This document shows, one piece after another, positions 22,891 through 31,519 of a stretch of DNA of 33,680 nt (the first letter of the stretch is position 1; every line of letters starts with the position of its first letter). A model generated the notes under the pieces. That model ran no database searches. It was not told the origin of the DNA and saw only the letters and a program-made list of their open reading frames with translations. The stretch comes from an uncultured Clostridia bacterium (GTDB lineage: Bacteria; Bacillota; Clostridia; Oscillospirales; Ruminococcaceae): assembly GCA_947625735.1 (NCBI GenBank), contig CANQPL010000026.1, positions 1 to 33,680 of the forward strand. Direction: 5' to 3'. Position numbers and translations under genes: made by a program.

Positions 22891-25257
22891 TCAGCTTTTC
22901 CTGCATCTGTACAGTCTTACAGCGGCGGCTGTTTTGTCGTCACGCCGTCTGAAGCTCTCATCGCTTTCCATATCCCTCTCGCTGCAATAGGCTATGAGCT
23001 TTTCGGCTATCTGTTCACAGGTGAGCTTTTCATTCTCCAGAAGAGTCCGCATATATGCAGAGCTTGCATTCACTCCGTCTGTTGTCATTATAAGACGGGA
23101 ATGCTCGTCAAGATCAAAGGACAGCTTTTCGGGAAGAGTACCCGCCGTGATACCCAGCGGAGCGGAGGACTCGTCATATTCACAGAGCTGACCGTTTTCC
23201 CCGTCAGGATCATACACTATTGTAGCCGCCGCTCCCAGCTTGTACAGCGTCGCCTTTCCCGTGTAGCAGCAGATCACAAGCATATCCACAGTAGCAAATA
23301 CTTCGTCTGCACCCACCGCAGAAAGCAGAGAATTAAGTGTCATAAGCGCACTTTCATTTCCCATACCCGAAAGTATGAGCCTTTTTAACAGTGAAAGTGC
23401 CATTGCGCTTTCTGCGGCGGCACGTCCTCCCCTGCCCATTCCGTCGGAAAGTATGACGTAATGACCTCCGAAGCCGTCCTCAAAGGTTATCCAGCTGTCT
23501 CCGCACACTCCTCCCTCGGCGGCATCGGACTCCACACGGCAGTCCACCGTATAAAGAGCGTCCCCCCACCAGCGAATGCGAACAAGCCCGTCTTTTTTAT
23601 CGGCAGCGGAGAGCACAACAGGTCTTTCCAGCTCCGCTCCCAGCAGTGAGGAAAGCCTGTCTGTAATATCGGAAAGAAGCACATCTGAAAAGCTGTCCCG
23701 TGCATAGGCAAAGCATTCGCAGAATGGGTGAAGCGCACCGTCAAAGGATACTCTTACCGACCTTGCATTTATCCCCGATCTTTGCAGGATCCTTTGTGCT
23801 GCCTCGGTAAGAACGGGATCCTCCTTTCTTTCGGGAGAAAGCTCTTCACAAAAGGAACGGATCATGGCACAGCGTGCGTCAAGCTGCTCTGAAACACTTT
23901 CCATAAGGCGTTTCGCATAAGAACCGCTGCGAGCTTCGTAACGGTTCATTCTGTAAAGCAGACTGTACTCCGATGCAAGCCTTGAACGGTTCTTGCAGCC
24001 CTCAAAGCCTGCGGGAAGCTCGGCAGAAGAGATAGAGCCGTTTTTTTCGGTGATCCCCTGTGCCGTCTTAAAACACCCATCTATAACATCGCAGGCAGCG
24101 GCGGTACACTCCTCATTGCAAAGAGTCCTGCACACTCTCTGACGCACACCCTCGCTGAGGCTTACTCTTTGCTTTTCACGGCTTTTTCTGAGCATATAAG
24201 CAGCGTCCTTTGCGTCATGCCCCACTTCGCTTATGATATCAGCCGCAAAGGAAAGCCTGTCCGCAGCAAAAACACCCTCCCTGTTCTCTGCGGCAAAAAT
24301 GCCGTTGAGCTTTGTAATGTAAAGACTTTCGGGGATAATGCAGTAAAGAACGGCAGCCGCTCCCATATCTGCAATAAATTCGGGAGTTCCCGAGGGCATT
24401 CCCGCCGCTGCCGTAATGCCGAAGCAGCCGCATATAAAGGCGATATTTACCGCATATTTTCCCTTTATATTATAGTGTCCGGAGATCATGGAAGCAAATG
24501 CAAGCATTGCTCCGCACCTTGCAAGAGACTGATCGCAGAGAAGAAATCCCGCTGCTGACAGGATACCCGCAGCAGCTCCTCCCTTTGAGCCGAATTTTCT
24601 TGCCGCAGCGCAGCAGAAGAAACCTGCGGCTATGCGCCCCGGGTTCAATATGCCCATATTCTGCGCACTTGCTGCGGCAATAATAGTAATGTACACCACA
24701 GCGGGCGCAGCCAGACGAAAGCTCTCCGAATCACATATGCCGCCGCTTTCCTTTCGGCGGTAAATACCTCTTGAGATAATATCTCCCGTTTCTTCAAAGC
24801 ATACCGTCATAAGAGCGCAGAGAATACTTCTTATAAAAGCAGCCGCAAACATAAGGGCAGCCGCACCGTTCCCCGCCGATACCGCACAGGAACAGAGAAA
24901 ATATATTATCCCCGAAACGGGAGCGATATATTTTTCTGCGGGCTTTCCCCCGAAAATATGACCGTAAAGCACCGTAAGCACAACAGAGGCAAGCTCCGCT
25001 ATATTTTTCCATATACTCCCCGAAACAGCAGCCGAAACTGCCGCTCCCACAAAAACAGCAATGCCGCCCACCGTACCCAGAGATGCCGCAAGAGATGTTC
25101 CGAACGGCGACACCGTGCCTCCTATCCTTACATTTGTAAGCAGAAAAGCTCCCACCGCAGCCGCTGCCGCAATTCCGGGGCTGTCCGCTCTGCGCCTGCG
25201 GCGGCAGGCATCTGACGTTTGCTGTTCATACAAAACAGTTGTTTTTGAGATATCCAT
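22891..25257 (-). CDS. spoIIE: SpoIIE-type membrane PP2C phosphatase
   Basis: In sporulating Firmicutes SpoIIE sits at the polar septum and dephosphorylates the anti-anti-sigma factor SpoIIAA to activate sigma-F. This 788-residue protein is close to the usual ~800. Residues ~25-330 are a multi-pass, Ala/Gly-rich membrane domain, followed by a coiled regulatory part with a Cys-rich stretch (CRTLCNEECTAAACDV). A C-terminal PP2C domain (~560-788) carries the metal-site DGMGRGG near 598-606 and TTDGVN further on. The ATG at 25257 is preceded by AAGGAAAGGAATGG. A TATAAT box at 25319-25324 may be its promoter. No other sporulation gene is in the window. Confidence 0.88.
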   Translation of the reverse strand: MDISKTTVLYEQQTSDACRRRRRADSPGIAAAAAVGAFLLTNVRIGGTVSPFGTSLAASLGTVGGIAVFVGAAVSAAVSGSIWKNIAELASVVLTVLYGHIFGGKPAEKYIAPVSGIIYFLCSCAVSAGNGAAALMFAAAFIRSILCALMTVCFEETGDIISRGIYRRKESGGICDSESFRLAAPAVVYITIIAAASAQNMGILNPGRIAAGFFCCAAARKFGSKGGAAAGILSAAGFLLCDQSLARCGAMLAFASMISGHYNIKGKYAVNIAFICGCFGITAAAGMPSGTPEFIADMGAAAVLYCIIPESLYITKLNGIFAAENREGVFAADRLSFAADIISEVGHDAKDAAYMLRKSREKQRVSLSEGVRQRVCRTLCNEECTAAACDVIDGCFKTAQGITEKNGSISSAELPAGFEGCKNRSRLASEYSLLYRMNRYEARSGSYAKRLMESVSEQLDARCAMIRSFCEELSPERKEDPVLTEAAQRILQRSGINARSVRVSFDGALHPFCECFAYARDSFSDVLLSDITDRLSSLLGAELERPVVLSAADKKDGLVRIRWWGDALYTVDCRVESDAAEGGVCGDSWITFEDGFGGHYVILSDGMGRGGRAAAESAMALSLLKRLILSGMGNESALMTLNSLLSAVGADEVFATVDMLVICCYTGKATLYKLGAAATIVYDPDGENGQLCEYDESSAPLGITAGTLPEKLSFDLDEHSRLIMTTDGVNASSAYMRTLLENEKLTCEQIAEKLIAYCSERDMESDESFRRRDDKTAAAVRLYRCRKS

Positions 25258-25369
25258 TTTTTACCATTCCTTTCCTTTGTCCGTTTAGTCTTTTTTTATA
25301 CAACGGTTATCCAATGCTATTATAGCTTATTGTCACAGGCGAAAAAGCACGAACAGAGTAGAAGAAATC

Positions 25370-25400
25370 AAAAAAGAACGTACCCGCTCAGGCGGATACG
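25370..25400 (-). terminator. Intrinsic terminator of the 25410-25853 gene
   Basis: On the minus strand a 9-bp stem with one mismatch (CGTATCCGC / GCGGGTACG, 4-nt loop) is followed by UUCUUUUUUG. It lies 9 bp after the stop codon and would separate this gene from spoIIE. Confidence 0.8.
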
Positions 25401-25409
25401 CTCCGTATC

Positions 25410-25853
25410 TCATTTAACATATTTTCGCAGATCGGTTATAAGGGACTGCTCCTCTGTGATAACATCTCTTGCAAGGGACTTGCTTCTGCTGTCGGCGTTT
25501 TGGTACTTTCCGAGATAGCGGTCAAGGGAGCTTATTCCCATTTCGCAGCCCTTTATCACGAGTTTTGCGGCTGTGCTGTCGTCCTTGTTTACAGCGGTTG
25601 CAGCCTTGGTCTTGATATGTGACATGGTTTTGGCAATGGGATTCGGATCTTTTCCCTCGTTCTTTATTTCACTGAGCATAACCTCGGCAGAAACACGAAA
25701 AGCCTCATGCTCCTTTTTGCTTTTTTTAAGCCGCTGTTCAAGATCCCAGTCCCCCACCGAGTTCATCACATCGTCAAGAGTTGCGATACCCATTTTTATT
25801 CCTGCATCACATTCTCTGAGCAGCTTTTCGGTATCGTTTGTATCGTTATACAT
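25410..25853 (-). CDS. Small helical protein, ferritin-like/DUF2383-like bundle (uncertain)
   Basis: A 147-residue, mostly helical, cytosolic protein with four predicted amphipathic helices. The segments LLRECDAGIKMGIATLDDVM and LVIKGCEMGISSLDRYLGKY look like internal duplicates (cysteine, then MGI, then a D-containing helix), reminiscent of DUF2383-type four-helix bundles. No metal ligand set is evident. The frame opens at 25901, but the ATG at 25853 follows CGGAGGTGA and is preferred. It is monocistronic: its own promoter lies upstream and a strong terminator follows. The function is unknown. Confidence 0.6.
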   Translation of the reverse strand: MYNDTNDTEKLLRECDAGIKMGIATLDDVMNSVGDWDLEQRLKKSKKEHEAFRVSAEVMLSEIKNEGKDPNPIAKTMSHIKTKAATAVNKDDSTAAKLVIKGCEMGISSLDRYLGKYQNADSRSKSLARDVITEEQSLITDLRKYVK

Positions 25854-25909
25854 AAATGTCTCACCTCCGTTCCGGGATATCGTGATTATTATTTGCCGCA
25901 CCCTGTCCG

Positions 25910-25937
25910 TTTATACTAAGACCATGCTTTTTGTAAA
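25910..25937 (-). promoter_or_regulatory. Promoter of the 25410-25853 gene
   Basis: TTTACA (25932-25937), a 16-bp spacer and TATAAA (25910-25915) on the minus strand. The leader is about 50 nt. Confidence 0.55.
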
Positions 25938-25986
25938 GTGAGAATTTCGGTATCTGTTCTTACGGTTCAGACATTTTTCATATTCC

Positions 25987-26015
25987 TTGACATATTAAGG
26001 CTGTTATGATATAAT
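25987..26015 (+). promoter_or_regulatory. Consensus promoter reading into the repeat region
   Basis: Perfect TTGACA (25987-25992), a 17-bp spacer and perfect TATAAT (26010-26015) on the plus strand. No open frame follows for over 400 bp; transcription would enter the structured repeats. It may express a small RNA or, by read-through, the DinB-like gene. Confidence 0.75.
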
Positions 26016-26046
26016 TGTTTCAAACTGCAAAATACAATTATTTGCA

Positions 26047-26118
26047 GGCGGGCGGGTTGAACCCGCTTGCAGGTCGCCGGTAAATTAAGCGTTAACATTT
26101 CAATAGTAACTCGGTAAC
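26047..26118 (+). repeat. ~70-bp repeat unit, copy 1
   Basis: A G+C-rich palindromic head (GGCGGGTTGAACCCGC), a GGTCG core, AACATTT and the tail GTAACTCGGTAAC. It is the left end of the long inverted repeat arm. Confidence 0.75.
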
Positions 26119-26223
26119 GTTTATTTTCTGTGGTATTTAATGATTTTTTTAGCGTTGGAGAATTTAGCATAAATTTTTCAGATAGATACCCGGTACCTTT
26201 TATTTTGCGTTTGACCGCAGTCA
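26047..26223 (+). repeat. Left arm of a ~177-bp inverted repeat flanking the DinB-like gene
   Basis: Pairs in reverse orientation with 27300-27475. The inner 73 bp (26151-26223 and 27300-27372) are most alike: AGCGTTGGAGAATTT at one end and ACCGCAGTCA at the other. The arms have almost the same length and enclose the gene at 26439-27095 together with direct repeats, an arrangement of a small composite or MITE-like mobile unit. The long minus-strand frame across this arm is repeat-derived and not called as a gene. Confidence 0.75.
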
Positions 26224-26237
26224 TTTCTTTGGTAAAT

Positions 26238-26305
26238 GCGGACGGAACCCGCTGCCGCCTCGTTGGTATGATTTACGAAACCCCTTTACACAGTAACTCG
26301 ATAAC
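26238..26305 (+). repeat. ~70-bp repeat unit, copy 2
   Basis: Head GCGGACGGAACCCGC, core CCTCGTTGGTATGATTT, tail GTAACTCGATAAC. The similarity to copy 3 continues for ~35 bp (CTGTCATATGAGGTAAAC), so 26238-26340 and 27112-27218 are ~100-bp direct repeats on either side of the DinB-like gene. Confidence 0.75.
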
Positions 26306-26438
26306 TGTCATATGAGGTAAACAGAAACTAAACATTTTACAAAAGTAAAAATTAACCCTTTGTTGTGACATAGCCTTATGATATGATCACACTGTCTGGC
26401 AGCTGCCCGCCAAATTGGGATTTGAAAGGAAATGAAAT

Positions 26439-27095
26439 ATGAATAAGGAATGGTCTGAACTTAATAAAACAATGCAGGTTCAAATAAAAAAGAAAGATAC
26501 TTATAAAATGGGGATCAATACATTGCTTAGTTTGCGAAAACTGTTAATGCAAACATTGGTATCTTTTAAGGAAGAATTATCCAGAGAAGATTTTAATTTG
26601 ATCCCTTTCATAAACGCTTATGGCTATCATAGTAAGACGATTGCTTATTCTATTTGGCATATTTTTCGTATTGAAGATATAGTTGCACATACAGTAATAA
26701 GCGAAGATGAACAAATATTTTTTTCAGGAAATTACAAAGAACGTATCAATTCGCCCATCATTACAACAGGAAACGAACTAATTAAGCAGCAGATCGCAGA
26801 TTTCTCAGAACAGCTTGATATTAAAGAATTGTATTCATATATTTTTGAAGTATGTGAAAGTACTGAAAAAATGCTTAAACGGTTCTCTTATGATGAATTG
26901 AAGAAAAAAATACCGGAGGAAAGAAAAGAATACTTAAAATCCTTGAATGTAGTAAGCGGTAATGAAAAGGCAGTTTGGCTAATAGATTATTGGTGTAATA
27001 AAGATATTCGAGGACTTATTCAAATGCCGTTTTCAAGACATTGGATAATGCACACAGAAGCCTGTTTGCGTATAAGGGACAAGATACATTCATAA
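26439..27095 (+). CDS. DinB/YfiT-like metal-binding protein
   Basis: A 218-residue helical protein resembling the DinB_2 four-helix family, which usually binds a divalent metal with three His and often acts as a thiol-dependent transferase or a stress protein of unknown reaction. The likely ligands are His in SIWHIFRIEDIVAH (residues ~67-80) and the two His of SRHWIMHTEA near the C-terminus. The ATG follows GAAAGGAAATG. The gene is AT-rich compared with guaA and spoIIE and sits alone between direct and inverted repeats, a sign of horizontal gain. The promoter is not clear; the nearest candidate is the one at 25987-26015. The substrate is unknown. Confidence 0.75.
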   Translation: MNKEWSELNKTMQVQIKKKDTYKMGINTLLSLRKLLMQTLVSFKEELSREDFNLIPFINAYGYHSKTIAYSIWHIFRIEDIVAHTVISEDEQIFFSGNYKERINSPIITTGNELIKQQIADFSEQLDIKELYSYIFEVCESTEKMLKRFSYDELKKKIPEERKEYLKSLNVVSGNEKAVWLIDYWCNKDIRGLIQMPFSRHWIMHTEACLRIRDKIHS

Positions 27096-27111
27096 GCGAA
27101 AATTCTAATTT

Positions 27112-27179
27112 GCGGGCGGAACCCGCTGCCACCTCGTTGGTATGATTTGCAGAAATCTTTTACATAGTAACTCGGTAAC
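27112..27179 (+). repeat. ~70-bp repeat unit, copy 3
   Basis: Head GCGGGCGGAACCCGC, core CCTCGTTGGTATGATTT, tail GTAACTCGGTAAC. It begins 17 bp after the stop of the DinB-like gene and is a direct copy of copy 2. Confidence 0.75.
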
Positions 27180-27223
27180 TGTCATATGAGGTAAACGGGA
27201 AATAAACATTTCTGCAAATAAAA

Positions 27224-27292
27224 GTTACCGAGTTACTACTGAGATGTTCTCGCTTAAATTACAAACGACCCGGCTGCGGGGTCACCCCGCCC
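27224..27292 (-). repeat. ~70-bp repeat unit, copy 4 (inverted)
   Basis: Starts with GTTACCGAGTTAC and ends with the head GCGGGGTCACCCCGCC, so it is inverted relative to copies 1-3. It lies tail to tail with copy 3, making a large potential stem between them. Confidence 0.75.
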
Positions 27293-27299
27293 GGCGAGG

Positions 27300-27475
27300 T
27301 GACTGCGGTTAAACGTAAAACGAACGTTACCGGGCTGCTATCTGAAACATTTATGCAAAATTCTCCAACGCTAAAAAATACGGATTTATCATCACATCAA
27401 ACAAAGGTTACCGAGTTACCAATTAAATGTTTTTCTCATAATAAACCAACGACCTGCCTGCGGGGTCACCCCGCC
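27300..27475 (-). repeat. Right arm of the inverted repeat
   Basis: Reverse complement-like to 26047-26223 over nearly its full length, including the outer ~70-bp unit at its right end. The plus-strand frame through it (27299-27559) reads MTAVKRKTNVTGLLSETFMQ and echoes a minus-strand frame in the left arm (MTAVKRKIKGTGYLSEKFM) only because the arms are inverted copies. Confidence 0.75.
27407..27475 (-). repeat. ~70-bp repeat unit, copy 5 (inverted)
   Basis: GTTACCGAGTTAC, then AAATGTT, then the head GCGGGGTCACCCCGCC. It is the outer end of the right inverted arm and the mirror of copy 1. Confidence 0.75.
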
Positions 27476-27560
27476 AAATTATTATTTTCTGCTTTCAAAT
27501 TAAGTCACACACCATTACTCATATTATTTAAAAAATTAAATAAAATTTACAAAATATGAC

Positions 27561-27589
27561 TTGAAAAAATATTGGCTAAATGAGATAAT
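27561..27589 (+). promoter_or_regulatory. guaA promoter
   Basis: TTGAAA (27561-27566), a 17-bp spacer and GATAAT (27584-27589). The leader of ~40 nt is too short for a purine riboswitch, and none was seen. Confidence 0.6.
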
Positions 27590-27634
27590 TAAAAGATATT
27601 ATTACGCAAAATAATGTGAAATGAGGTAAAGAAA

Positions 27635-29176
27635 ATGGCTCATCAGATTGTTATTGTTCTTGATTTCGGAGGTCAGTACAATCAGCTTATTGCAAGGCGT
27701 GTCCGTGAATGCGGCGTTTACTGCGAGGTAAGATCCTATAAGACCCCTTTGTCGGAGATAAAGGCGCTTTCTCCCTCGGGTATCATTTTTACGGGCGGAC
27801 CCGCCAGCGTTTATCTTGAAAGCTCCCCCACCATATCCGAAGAAATATTCGGACTCGGAGTACCTGTTCTCGGAATATGCTACGGCTGCCAGCTTATGGC
27901 GCATCTGTTGGGAGGAAAGGTGACTTGCGCACCTGCAAGTGAATACGGCAAAACCGAAACTTATTACGACAGATCGGGAGTTCTTTTCGGAGCGGTCAAT
28001 GGGCTGCCCGAAAAGGCTGTCACATGGATGAGCCATACCGATTATATCGAAAAAGCTCCGGAAGGATTCAGAGTCACTGCACATACAGAATGCTGTCCCA
28101 CAGCTGCAATGGAATGTCCGGAAAAGAAGCTGTACGGAGTGCAGTTCCACCCCGAGGTGAACCACACGGAAATGGGTTCGGACATAATAAACAGCTTTGT
28201 AAAAAATATCTGCGGCTGCACAGGCGACTGGACAATGAAAGGTTATGCACAAACCGCCATTGCAAGCATTCGTGAAAAGGTCGGAGACGGTAAAGTTCTG
28301 CTGGCACTTTCGGGAGGAGTGGACAGTTCTGTGGCTGCCGCACTGCTTGCCAAGGCAGTGGGAAGTCAACTTACCTGTATTTTTGTGGATCACGGATTTA
28401 TGCGCAAAAATGAGGGCGATGAGGTGGAGGCAGCCTTTAAGGACAGCGGAATGAATTTTATCAGAGTAAATGCAAAGGAACAGTTTATGGAAAAGCTCAG
28501 GGGCGTGTCAGACCCCGAGACAAAGCGCAAGGCTATAGGCGAAGAATTTATACGTGTTTTTGAAAGGGAAGCAAAAAAGATAGGCAAAGTGGATTTTCTT
28601 GTACAGGGGACAATTTATCCTGATGTGATCGAAAGCGGAACGGGAGATGCGGCAGTGATAAAGTCTCACCACAATGTGGGAGGGCTACCCGACTATGTAG
28701 ATTTCAAGGAAATAATCGAGCCGCTCAGAATGCTTTTCAAGGACGAGGTACGGGCTCTGGGCAGAGAATTGGGACTTGCCGATGTACTTGTAGACAGACA
28801 GCCTTTTCCGGGACCCGGACTTGCAATCAGGATCATCGGAGAGATAACCGATGAAAAGCTGCTGATTCTGCAAGATGCGGACTACATCTTCCGTGAGGAG
28901 ATCGCAAAGGCGGGACTGGATAAGGATATACACCAATATTTTGCGGTGCTTACAAATATGCGCTCGGTAGGAGTTATGGGTGACGGGCGCACTTATGATT
29001 ATACTCTTGCTCTGCGTGCAGTAACTACCACCGACTTTATGACGGCGGATTTTGCAAGGATACCGTATGAGGTGCTGGAAATCGCTTCTTCACGTATTGT
29101 AAATGAGGTAAAATACATTAACAGAGTTGTGTATGATGTGACTACTAAGCCTCCGGCTACTATTGAGTGGGAATAA
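27635..29176 (+). CDS. guaA: GMP synthase (glutamine-hydrolysing)
   Basis: Converts XMP, ATP and glutamine to GMP in purine synthesis. The 513-residue length is standard. The N-terminal class I amidotransferase has [15 protein letters not shown] with the nucleophile Cys and QFHPEV with the catalytic His. The ATP pyrophosphatase domain has [14 protein letters not shown] (P loop), and the C-terminal dimerisation domain ends in [10 protein letters not shown]. The ATG follows GAGGT. Base composition matches the core metabolic genes. The last codons, GAGTGGGAATAA, are the sequence used as attachment site by Tn5801-type integrative elements, and the region just after is duplicated at 32582-32666. 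Confidence 0.98.
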   Translation: MAHQIVIVLDFGGQYNQLIARRVRECGVYCEVRSYKTPLSEIKALSPSGIIFTGGPASVYLESSPTISEEIFGLGVPVLGICYGCQLMAHLLGGKVTCAPASEYGKTETYYDRSGVLFGAVNGLPEKAVTWMSHTDYIEKAPEGFRVTAHTECCPTAAMECPEKKLYGVQFHPEVNHTEMGSDIINSFVKNICGCTGDWTMKGYAQTAIASIREKVGDGKVLLALSGGVDSSVAAALLAKAVGSQLTCIFVDHGFMRKNEGDEVEAAFKDSGMNFIRVNAKEQFMEKLRGVSDPETKRKAIGEEFIRVFEREAKKIGKVDFLVQGTIYPDVIESGTGDAAVIKSHHNVGGLPDYVDFKEIIEPLRMLFKDEVRALGRELGLADVLVDRQPFPGPGLAIRIIGEITDEKLLILQDADYIFREEIAKAGLDKDIHQYFAVLTNMRSVGVMGDGRTYDYTLALRAVTTTDFMTADFARIPYEVLEIASSRIVNEVKYINRVVYDVTTKPPATIEWE

Positions 29177-29245
29177 TTATTTTCTCCCTGCAAACTGCGG
29201 TATTACGCGGGCTGCGGGGAGATTTTTGAAGTATTGATACCGGTT
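29165..29245 (+). repeat. guaA 3' end segment, direct repeat left copy (candidate att site)
   Basis: Contains the guaA stop (GAGTGGGAATAATT), the terminator and GAAGTATTGATACCG. A diverged copy in the same order and orientation is at 32582-32666. Direct duplication of a gene's 3' end around foreign genes is what site-specific integration leaves. Confidence 0.65.
29184..29227 (+). terminator. guaA terminator
   Basis: Outer stem CTCCCTGC/GCGGGGAG with an inner stem CTGCG/CGCGG, followed by ATTTTTG, starting 8 bp after the guaA stop. Confidence 0.8.
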
Positions 29246-29315
29246 TGATACCGTACTTGGGATTTTGTCAAGTGTGATTCAAAAATAATTCGTTTGAAAG
29301 CAGGGTACATATCAT

Positions 29316-31448
29316 ATGACCTTAAAAGAATGGTGTATTGCAAATAATCGTCAGGACATATTGCAAAGGTGGTCTGGCGAGAATACTGTTTCGCCTGATG
29401 ATGTCAGCTATGGCAGCCCAAGAATTATAAAGTGGGTATGTGACAAGGGACACACATGGGAAGCAACTGTCAATAAAATAACAAATAAAACATCTTTAGG
29501 CTGCCCATATTGTGCAGGTCATAAGGTTTGGAAAGGCTTTAATGATTTAAAAACTAAAAATCCTGATGTTGCGGCTGAATGGCATCCTACAAAGAATGGC
29601 GATCTTTCGCCTGATGATGTTACAGTAAGTTCAAATAGATCTGTATGGTGGATCTGTCCTTTAGGACACGAATATACTGCAACGGTAAACTCTCGCACGA
29701 GACGTTCGAGGAATAGAGGCTGCCCATATTGTGCAAGTAAACTCTTATTAAAAGGATTTAATGATCTGGAGACAGTTTGTCCGGAAGTTGCAGTCGAATG
29801 GCATCCTACCAAAAATGGTGATCTAAAGCCATCAGATGTATTTTCAAGTTCACGTCAAGTAGTGTGGTGGAAATGTCCAAAAGGTCATGAATATTTGGCA
29901 ACATTAAATTCAAGAGTTAAAAATGGAAAGCAGCGTAACGGTTGTCCTATCTGTAATAATAAAATTATCTTGAAAGGTTACAACGATTTAGAAACACTTT
30001 ATCCTGAAATTGCAAAAGAATGGGATATTACAAAAAATAAAGGAATTTTGCCGTCTATGGTGTCTGCCGGTACACATAAAAAATATTGGTGGTTATGTCC
30101 TTTTGGTCATAGCTACGAATCTTCGCCGGAAAATAGAGCAAAAGAAAATGGCACAGGGTGTCCTATATGTGCCAATGAGCAGCAGAGTTCATTTCCTGAA
30201 CAGGCGATTTTTTACTATCTGAAACAGCAGTTTCCGTCTGCACAGAACAGAGCTTTAATAGATGGCAAGGAAATTGATGTTTATATTCCGGAAGAAAATG
30301 TCGGAATTGAGTATGACGGTAAACGGTGGCATACTCAAGAAACCAGAGAAAAAGAAAAGCAAAAGGACGATTTCTTTTCTGCAAAAGGAATAACAATAAT
30401 CAGAGTAAAAGAATATTGCAAAGCAGAAGAAATAGATAATTTGCCAAATACAATATGGGTAAACGAACGTAAAAACCAATATCGAAACATTGAGTACGCA
30501 TTGCAAGAAATAATGACTTACTTGAACTGTAAGGAAATCAAATTTACAGTTGACTTAGGAATTGATAATATCAAAATAATGGAAATGTACGTTTCATCAC
30601 AAAAAGCTAAGTCTCTTGCAGAATTAAGACCTGATATTGCCAAAGAATGGGATTACAGTAAAAATGGTGGGATAAGACCTGACCAAGTAACCGTTAGTTC
30701 AGGTAAAAAATTTTGGTGGAAATGTTCTAAAGGGCATGAATATCAAATGTCTGTTGATAGCAGAACAAATAAAAAAACAGGTTGTCCATATTGTGCAGGA
30801 CAAAAGTTGCTGAAAGGATTTAATGATTTAGCAACGAAATATCCTTTGATCGCTTCTGAATGGCATTCCACTAAAAATGCTGAATTGTTACCCAATGATG
30901 TAATGCCCGGAAGCAAACAAAAAGTATGGTGGATATGCAGCAATAATCACGAATATTACACATCAATTTCAAGTCGGACAAATAGTAAGAGCGGTTGCCC
31001 ATACTGTTCAGGATATAAGGCAATAAAAGGGAAAACCGATCTGCAAACTATGTACCATGATATTGCAAAGGAATGGGATTATGACAAAAACCATAATTTA
31101 ACACCTGATATGTTTAAACCATTTTCTCATCAAAAAGTTTGGTGGAAATGTCCAAAAGGGCATAGCTACGAAAGAGCAATAAGTGATAGGATCACAGGAA
31201 TGGAAAAAGGCAATGGTTGTCCGTACTGCTCAGGACGAAAGGTGTTGAAAGAATATAACGATCTCAAAACTAAATTTCCGGAAGTTGCTATGAAGTGGCA
31301 TCAGGTGTTAAATGGTGATCTAACACCTGATATGGTACAGCCTTATTCTACCCAAAAAGTTTGGTGGATCGAAGACGATGGAAGTGCTAAACTCAGGCGG
31401 ATAGATTCTGTTGTATCGGCATATGTGAAAAATCAAAAAAAGATGTAA
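29316..31448 (+). CDS. Zinc-ribbon repeat protein with internal Vsr/DUF559-like endonuclease domain
   Basis: A 710-residue cytosolic protein. It has seven intact repeats of ~70 residues, each with a W/D-rich start (AxEWxxxKNG), WWxCxxGHxY and CPxC, the treble-clef zinc-ribbon pattern of PF14311 (DUF4379). Four precede and three follow a nuclease-like insert at ~293-385: FPEQAIFYYL, GKEIDVYIP and VGIEYDGKRWH, then a helix and ITIIRVKEY, with E295, D321, E332 and D334 as candidate catalytic residues of a PD-(D/E)xK/Vsr fold. The eighth repeat (~residue 657 on) keeps its start, but WWIEDDG has lost the Cys and His ligands. The AT-rich gene lies directly after guaA. A role in defence or DNA processing is inferred. 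Confidence 0.82.
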   Translation: MTLKEWCIANNRQDILQRWSGENTVSPDDVSYGSPRIIKWVCDKGHTWEATVNKITNKTSLGCPYCAGHKVWKGFNDLKTKNPDVAAEWHPTKNGDLSPDDVTVSSNRSVWWICPLGHEYTATVNSRTRRSRNRGCPYCASKLLLKGFNDLETVCPEVAVEWHPTKNGDLKPSDVFSSSRQVVWWKCPKGHEYLATLNSRVKNGKQRNGCPICNNKIILKGYNDLETLYPEIAKEWDITKNKGILPSMVSAGTHKKYWWLCPFGHSYESSPENRAKENGTGCPICANEQQSSFPEQAIFYYLKQQFPSAQNRALIDGKEIDVYIPEENVGIEYDGKRWHTQETREKEKQKDDFFSAKGITIIRVKEYCKAEEIDNLPNTIWVNERKNQYRNIEYALQEIMTYLNCKEIKFTVDLGIDNIKIMEMYVSSQKAKSLAELRPDIAKEWDYSKNGGIRPDQVTVSSGKKFWWKCSKGHEYQMSVDSRTNKKTGCPYCAGQKLLKGFNDLATKYPLIASEWHSTKNAELLPNDVMPGSKQKVWWICSNNHEYYTSISSRTNSKSGCPYCSGYKAIKGKTDLQTMYHDIAKEWDYDKNHNLTPDMFKPFSHQKVWWKCPKGHSYERAISDRITGMEKGNGCPYCSGRKVLKEYNDLKTKFPEVAMKWHQVLNGDLTPDMVQPYSTQKVWWIEDDGSAKLRRIDSVVSAYVKNQKKM

Positions 31449-31519
31449 AATATGTTAAAATGTATAAACATTATGTAATAATAATCATTTTATTATATTA
31501 TAATATAAAAGGTGATATT

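Noticed and set aside
25967-26224. 85-codon minus-strand frame (MTAVKRKIKG...) as a gene
   Set aside because: It lies fully within the left inverted-repeat arm and mirrors the frame at 27299-27559; it has no ribosome binding site and is repeat-derived.
27299-27559. 86-codon plus-strand frame (MTAVKRKTNV...) as a gene
   Set aside because: It is the counterpart in the right repeat arm; similarity between the two frames comes from the repeat, not from a conserved protein start and end.
27590-27634. Purine riboswitch in front of guaA
   Set aside because: The leader after the predicted promoter is only about 40 nt and has no aptamer-like fold.
27602-28393. 263-codon minus-strand frame opposite guaA
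   Set aside because: It is antisense to the conserved amidotransferase domain and lacks start signals.
29450-31270. Regularly spaced similar segments resembling a CRISPR-like or tandem DNA repeat
   Set aside because: Spacing of ~210 bp and conservation at Cys/His/Trp codons show protein repeats (zinc ribbons), not a DNA repeat array.
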